Origin: Mactra quadrangularis
Taxonomy: Eukaryota; Mollusca; Bivalvia; Venerida; Mactridae
DNA length: 64,000 nucleotides
NCBI GenBank assembly: GCA_025267735.1
Contig: CM046300.1
Span: forward strand, 31,133,322 to 31,197,321
Reading direction: 5' to 3'
Shown: in pieces, positions 59,328 to 64,000 of the stretch
Layout: every line of letters starts with the position of its first letter
How positions within the stretch are numbered: position 1 is the stretch's first letter
Notes under the pieces: generated by a model
The model's input: only the letters and a program-made list of their open reading frames with translations
The model's database searches: none
What the model was told of the DNA's origin: nothing
Position numbers and translations under genes: made by a program

Positions 59328-59476
59328 AATCATTGAAGTTAAGAGTTGCCTTCATGCCAAGATGATCAAATATCTGTTGTAGTTTGTAGCCATTATCTAC
59401 CCCCTTTGATTCACAAAAAATAATATTGCGTGATTTGTTTTATCAGTTGAATATGATCCTCCAAAACAGATTCATA
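59328..59476 (-). pseudogene. Frameshifted fragment of the TPR/TIR-like gene
   Basis: About 149 bases match 61288-61436 of the intact gene at high identity and cover the first strand and helix of the TIR-like domain. The downstream part still reads GYKLQQIFDHLGMKATLNFN in frame. A one-base net deletion in the 'aaagggggtagat' stretch shifts the frame just before it. Nothing else of the gene is present on either side. It is the remnant of a neighbouring paralogue or a partial duplication. Confidence 0.8.
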
Positions 59477-59736
59477 AGCATTATAAAAAATAAAGGATTA
59501 AAGAAAATCTGATATCTGCGAAAATTCACTAGTCTTTTCAAAATTGTTCATAGTCCACAAACAACACTAATAGTGCTTCTTTTGTTCACTCTAAAAAAGA
59601 AACAAAGTTTGTCTTTAGCACAACCCACGAAAAAGTCAGTCGTTTCTGCATAAATATGTAGCTGTCAGATATCTACCACTGATTAATGAATCATTTAATT
59701 TAACCGAGTAAAGTGTCGTCTATAGGACATAAAAAT

Positions 59737-60511
59737 ATCAACAACACACAAGTGAATCTAGTCCACGAACACTGCAATTCACAGCAGCATCAAAACTTCC
59801 TTTACTGTTGCAATCAAACTGTAAGACTATTCATCATTGATTTGAAATATACATGTCATTTTCAATTTCTACGTAATAAGTTTCTCCAAAAATCAACAAC
59901 ACACAAGTGAATCTAGTCCACGAACACTGCAATTCACAGCAGCATCAAAACTTCCTTTACTGTAGCAATCAAACTGTAAGACTATTCATCATTGATTTGA
60001 AATATACATATCATTTTCAATTTCTACGTAATTAGTTTCTCCAAAAATCAACAACACACAAGTGAATCTAGTCCACGAAGACTGCAATTCACAGCAGCAT
60101 CAAAACTTCCTTTACTGTAGCAATCAAACTGTAAGACTATTCATCATTGATTTGAAATATACATGTCATTTTCAATTTCTACGTAATTAGTTTCTCCAAA
60201 AATCAACAACACACAAGTGAATCTAGTCCACGAACACTGCAATTTACAGCAGCATCAAAACTTCCTTTACTGTTGCAATCAAACTGTAAGACTATTCATC
60301 ATTGATTTGAAATATACATGTCATTTTCAATTTCTACGTAATAAGTTTCTCCAAAAATCAACAACACACAAGTGAATCTAGTCCACGAACACTGCAATTC
60401 ACAGCAGCATCAAAACTTCCTTTACTGTTGCAATCAAACTGTAAGACTATTCATCATTGATTTGAAATATACATGTCATTTTCAATTTCTACATAATTAG
60501 TTTCTCCAAAT
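59737..60511. repeat. Five-unit 155-base tandem array
   Basis: Units start at 59737, 59892, 60047, 60202 and 60357, with exactly 155 bases each and only a few differences between them. Each begins 'atcaacaacacacaagtgaa' and ends 'tttctccaaaa'. The array lies about 450 bases beyond the 3' end of the TPR/TIR-like gene. It is not CRISPR: there are no spacers, the units are contiguous. Confidence 0.95.
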
Positions 60512-60916
60512 ATCTGGTACTAGTAGTGCAATGATTAATCGTATGTTTTACACAAAATTTAAACAAGATATAGGTCAATATAAACTTTCTGTTATAGTCT
60601 TTTTACTACTTTATATCCGCCAATGGTGTCAATATTAAATAAACTCGCATAGCTGTTTTATCTCAGTAAACAATTTATTTATAAGTAATTGCATTATGAG
60701 CTGCATTCTGTTGATTTAACTAAGTTCAGGAATGTTCAATATGTAAAGGTCTAATCGCCAAAATTGGTTTAACTATGTATCACCATTCTTCTTGTTGGCA
60801 TATTTATACATTGATTATTAAGATGAAATGTCCGTTAACATGACACGATTTAAAGAGCAACAGATTGCTGGTATTGTTTCCAAATTCCATGCCTTTCAAG
60901 ACTAACTCAAAATCCT

Positions 60917-60922
60917 TTTATT
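60917..60922 (-). terminator. Polyadenylation signal of the TPR/TIR-like gene
   Basis: AATAAA on the minus strand about 46 bases after the stop codon at 60968. Confidence 0.6.
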
Positions 60923-60967
60923 TAGCAATAAATTTTCTAAATTGATTCTTCCATTTTTACATATTTC

Positions 60968-63313
60968 CTACGCCAAACGAAAAAGAAATTCTTTAACCAC
61001 GTCAACACCAGTTTCTTTATTTTCAATGCAACGAAAGTCAAATATACTCTGGTTTTGTAGTGTTTTTGGAACATTTGATTGATTTGTTCTTGAAGATACA
61101 AGAGTCAAAATATGGCCATGTCTCCTTTCCTTAACCAAGCGTACCATTATATCAACATAGATCAACAGTTCTGTGTCATTCCCATCGGTGGTGTGATCAA
61201 AGTCATAGATGACTACAAAATGATTTGATGCCTGTACAACCTCAATCAGCAATTCAGTATATAATCTACCAAAGCCTAATACATCATTGAAGTTCAGAGT
61301 TGCCTTTACGCCAAGATGTTCAAATACCTGTTGCAGTTTGTAGCCATTATCTACCCTGTTTTGATCACAAAGAATCAATATTGCGTGGTTTGATTCATCA
61401 GCTGAATTTGATCCTCCAATAGCTAAAGCTCGACGGAATTCTAATGCGTTATCAAACCTCATTATGGCAGCCTCTTTATTACCTTGTCTGAATGCAAAAT
61501 ATGCTCCTTCTATATTTGTGCTAATAAACAACTCTGTGTTCAAGAATGAAGGCCAATCTGGAAGACACTTGAGGATATGGAGCAGCAGCACAGCATCATC
61601 AAACTTTTGACCTTTTGAATAATATTCAACAAGCTTTGTGCAAATTTTAATCTGTTCAGAATGGGACTCAGAATGGAACTCAATTAGAAGCTGTTTAAGA
61701 ATGTCTATAATTTTCGAGAACGCTTGCAACTTCTCATACAAGAATAATAAATCTTTCATTTTCTTCTTAGTGTTTGCCTCACCCAGTAGAAGGGTTTCCA
61801 ATGTCGGGGCAGATTTCCAACTATTTTTGAGTTGGGGTACCTTAGCAACAATTTTACATGATAATGAAAGGGACATTTTGAAAGCCATAATCATATCCTC
61901 TTTGTCACTTTCTCTGTCAGTAGACTGATTAGTTTCTAAAATCTCTTGGCAACAGTAACCGATTTGTTCATATGCTTTGGCTAAAAGAACTAGGGATACC
62001 TTCCGTTCTTCGTCGTTTATTATTTTCATGAATGCGTCTTTTGCTTTATAAACTTTACCAACTTGTCGAAGTAGAAAACCTTTATCATATAAAGCGGCCC
62101 TGTTCATCCCAAGTTCCTTTGCTTTTTCAAGATGAGCTAATATTTCATCAACTTTCTCCTTATGTATTTCGTAATCAATGTTCGGTAGCTTCTGTGGATG
62201 TTTAAGCAAACCTTTGTCGATACCTTCTCTTTTTGAACTGTTATGTGATCCAGGATGGCCTTTTTCAGATACTTTATCTGATTCCAGGGTTGACGACTCT
62301 CTTTTTATAGATTTTATGAGCTGATCCTGTAAAGTCAAAGCTAAATGATGATAACTAAGTGACGATGGTCTGTTCTTTATCGCTCTTCTAAATGTTTCGA
62401 TTGCTTTTTTTGCATTTTTATGTCTGAAGTGTTTTCCACAATGATCAAGTACGTATGTATCTTCATTTTGGTGTTCTAAAGCCTTATCGAAATATTCATC
62501 AGTAGACATATGAAGGTCTTGGTCATTAGGCAATATATCTAAAAACTGATTTGGATATATAGGTTTATTCCGTCTGATATGTTGATCGATCAATCCGAGT
62601 AAAACGTACGCTCGTGGTTTCAAATTTTCAAGAGTCGGCGATTTCCATTTAGATTTAATGATATATGCAGATAACTCACTAGCTGAGACAACGCTCTCTT
62701 TTGGTACTTTTAAATCTGATTTTTTACATACGTTAGATGTATTAAACAATCGCACTTGAGCGAGAGCGCAACCAAAAGACCAAACGCAAATAATTTCCTC
62801 TAATTCAATGGGCCGTTGAAAGCAATGTTTGGCGTATTCTTTAGCTTCGAAAATAGCTTCTTGGTAGATTTCTGATGCTTGTCTGTAAAACTCTATACCT
62901 AGTCTAGCGTACGTGTACGCTAATTCTGCTTTAGCGATTATGATTTTCAATGGGTCTTTAGAATCTTCCTCAAGTTTGACGCAAAGATCTTGGATTTCTT
63001 TATACTTTTGACGTTCTCTGATTAGAAACCATCCGCGGTTACAAAGGCCGATTATGTTGCCTGTATATGCCTCTATTGATTTGTCATTATATTGTAATGC
63101 AGATTGTGTATTTCCTACTTGAAAGTTTAGGTAAGATAGCAAATTCAGTGCTCGGCATTTTTCCATTGGAGTTTTAAAATCTTCCATTTCATTCTCTATA
63201 TCACATATCTTCTGTTTAAGATACTTTGGTTTTAATGTGGAGAAATCCTTTTCAATATTAAAAGATGAAGTGTTTTGGCTCAGTTGTTCTTTAAGATCTT
63301 GATCGGCTTCCAT
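60968..63313 (-). CDS. IFIT-like TPR protein with C-terminal TIR-like domain
   Basis: An intronless frame of 781 residues from ATG 63313. Residues about 50-600 are helical TPR repeats. The first (EKCRALNLLSYLNFQVGNTQ) and KAELAYTYARLGIEFYRQA near 128-146 have the look of interferon-induced IFIT proteins, which are about 480 residues and bind RNA in the cytoplasm. A polar linker of about 50 residues (335-385, Ser/Lys/Gly rich) interrupts the array. Residues about 643-781 form an alpha/beta domain: strand HAILILCDQNR, helix YKLQQVFEHLG, strand VKATLNF, then HFVVIYDF, DTELLIYVD and HILTLVSS. The order fits a TIR or SEFIR domain; Glu715 sits where NAD-cleaving TIRs have their glutamate. An innate-immune role is inferred, not shown. 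Caspase-like folds are less likely because no Cys/His pair is evident. AATAAA follows 46 bases after the stop. Confidence 0.85.
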   Translation of the reverse strand: MEADQDLKEQLSQNTSSFNIEKDFSTLKPKYLKQKICDIENEMEDFKTPMEKCRALNLLSYLNFQVGNTQSALQYNDKSIEAYTGNIIGLCNRGWFLIRERQKYKEIQDLCVKLEEDSKDPLKIIIAKAELAYTYARLGIEFYRQASEIYQEAIFEAKEYAKHCFQRPIELEEIICVWSFGCALAQVRLFNTSNVCKKSDLKVPKESVVSASELSAYIIKSKWKSPTLENLKPRAYVLLGLIDQHIRRNKPIYPNQFLDILPNDQDLHMSTDEYFDKALEHQNEDTYVLDHCGKHFRHKNAKKAIETFRRAIKNRPSSLSYHHLALTLQDQLIKSIKRESSTLESDKVSEKGHPGSHNSSKREGIDKGLLKHPQKLPNIDYEIHKEKVDEILAHLEKAKELGMNRAALYDKGFLLRQVGKVYKAKDAFMKIINDEERKVSLVLLAKAYEQIGYCCQEILETNQSTDRESDKEDMIMAFKMSLSLSCKIVAKVPQLKNSWKSAPTLETLLLGEANTKKKMKDLLFLYEKLQAFSKIIDILKQLLIEFHSESHSEQIKICTKLVEYYSKGQKFDDAVLLLHILKCLPDWPSFLNTELFISTNIEGAYFAFRQGNKEAAIMRFDNALEFRRALAIGGSNSADESNHAILILCDQNRVDNGYKLQQVFEHLGVKATLNFNDVLGFGRLYTELLIEVVQASNHFVVIYDFDHTTDGNDTELLIYVDIMVRLVKERRHGHILTLVSSRTNQSNVPKTLQNQSIFDFRCIENKETGVDVVKEFLFRLA

Positions 63314-63738
63314 GTTTATTCATATAGTTATTAGTAATAACTAACGAATAAATTGTGTTGGTACGATATAACCTTTTAGTATCGGCGTGCTGTTAATGAA
63401 CAAACAGTTCATGTGCCGCTGTAATCAACCAGATTTTGTCCCTCACGACGAATCTGAAAATAAAAGTGCTCATATATTTTGCTCAAAGTATAAATAGTTT
63501 GTAGGTAAGGGTTCAAGATCAAGCAGAACCTTTACACAAGACATGGTTAAAACGGTTATCACTATATTTGTTCTGATTTAAGTAATATTTAAAGTAAGAT
63601 TTGTAACAGTCAAGAAACGTTATAATTTTACTAACGACAAAGCCAAGATAAAGGGTACCTCTCTAGTCTCACATATGGCAATTTTCAGACCCCATCAGAG
63701 CGCAAAATCTTTTATAGTAATATAAAGACATGTCTATT
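63314..63738. other. Upstream flank of the TPR/TIR-like gene
   Basis: It should contain the promoter of the minus-strand gene. I see AT-rich sequence with 'actataaa'-type patches but no clear TATA box, and I found no interferon-type GAAANNGAAA motif by eye. Confidence 0.3.
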
Positions 63739-64000
63739 AGGGACTTTAGTCAGTTATCTTTCCCTGATAAAATCTGAAGCAATCCAATTGGTAAGTAGGT
63801 CCTTACTGTCGGAATCCTTAGATTTTATCATTGAATTCCTATGTAAGGGTAACAAAATAAATCATCTAATATCTTTCTTGTTAATGCAGATATTAAGAGA
63901 AGTGATGGAATTTAGATAGTTCTTTAACTTAAAAATAATTAGCTTGAATTTCAAACAAATTAAATGATGTACAAAAAAGTTATTTAAGATTAAATTTGGC
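63739..64000. mobile_element. MITE 'agggactttagtcagttat', copy 2, cut by window end
   Basis: Matches 46399-46761 in the same orientation: 'agggactttagtcagttatc', 'caattggtaagtaggtcc', 'tagattttatcattgaattc', 'agatagttcttta', 'agcttgaatttcaaacaaat'. The right arm lies outside the window. Confidence 0.8.

Noticed and set aside
59737..60511. CRISPR-like regular repeats
   Set aside because: The repeats are contiguous 155-base tandem units without spacers, in a eukaryotic genome.
61638..61928. 96-codon plus-strand frame
   Set aside because: It is the antisense shadow of the intact TPR/TIR-like coding sequence.

Overview
This window is eukaryotic nuclear DNA. It is AT-rich (roughly one third G+C by eye), with GT-AG introns, tRNA-derived SINEs, many small inverted-repeat DNA transposons and minisatellites. 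SINE tails of the form 'gcgttaa-cccaacaaaaaa', a retroposon tail of repeated 'gacgga' ending in a 'tgtcac-tatgtgaca' hairpin, and the protein set point to a lophotrochozoan, most likely a mollusc. The species cannot be named from sequence alone.

Layout. 1-4217 ends in one terminal coding exon of an unidentified plus-strand gene (4083-4217). 4218-14853 holds no recognisable gene, only SINEs, tandem repeats and a Mutator-like element. 14854-20724 (+) is a complete four-exon theta-like glutathione S-transferase that lacks the usual catalytic serine. 26762-31882 (-) is a five-exon coiled-coil protein. 35907-38209 (-) is a four-exon secreted lipocalin of the apolipoprotein D type with a TATA box. 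39921-57161 (+) is a complete twelve-exon lysosomal beta-glucuronidase (glycoside hydrolase family 2) with all key active-site residues. 60968-63313 (-) is an intronless 781-residue protein that joins IFIT-like tetratricopeptide repeats to a C-terminal TIR-like domain. Beside it lie a frameshifted fragment of a related gene and a five-unit 155-bp tandem array.

All exon joins given here were traced base by base; reading frame is kept across every join in the four spliced genes. The genes are unrelated single-copy neighbours and show no sign of acting as a cluster. Two of them (GST-like, beta-glucuronidase) fit detoxification and glucuronide turnover, one (lipocalin) small-lipid transport, and the TPR/TIR-like gene fits innate immunity.

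The most unusual material is (1) the TPR-TIR-like gene with its decayed relative, (2) a nested transposon stack at 57805-59088 that carries a captured exon-like ORF, (3) several very long near-perfect hairpins, one abutting a splice donor, and (4) a catalytically altered GST. No CRISPR, rRNA or genuine tRNA gene was seen.
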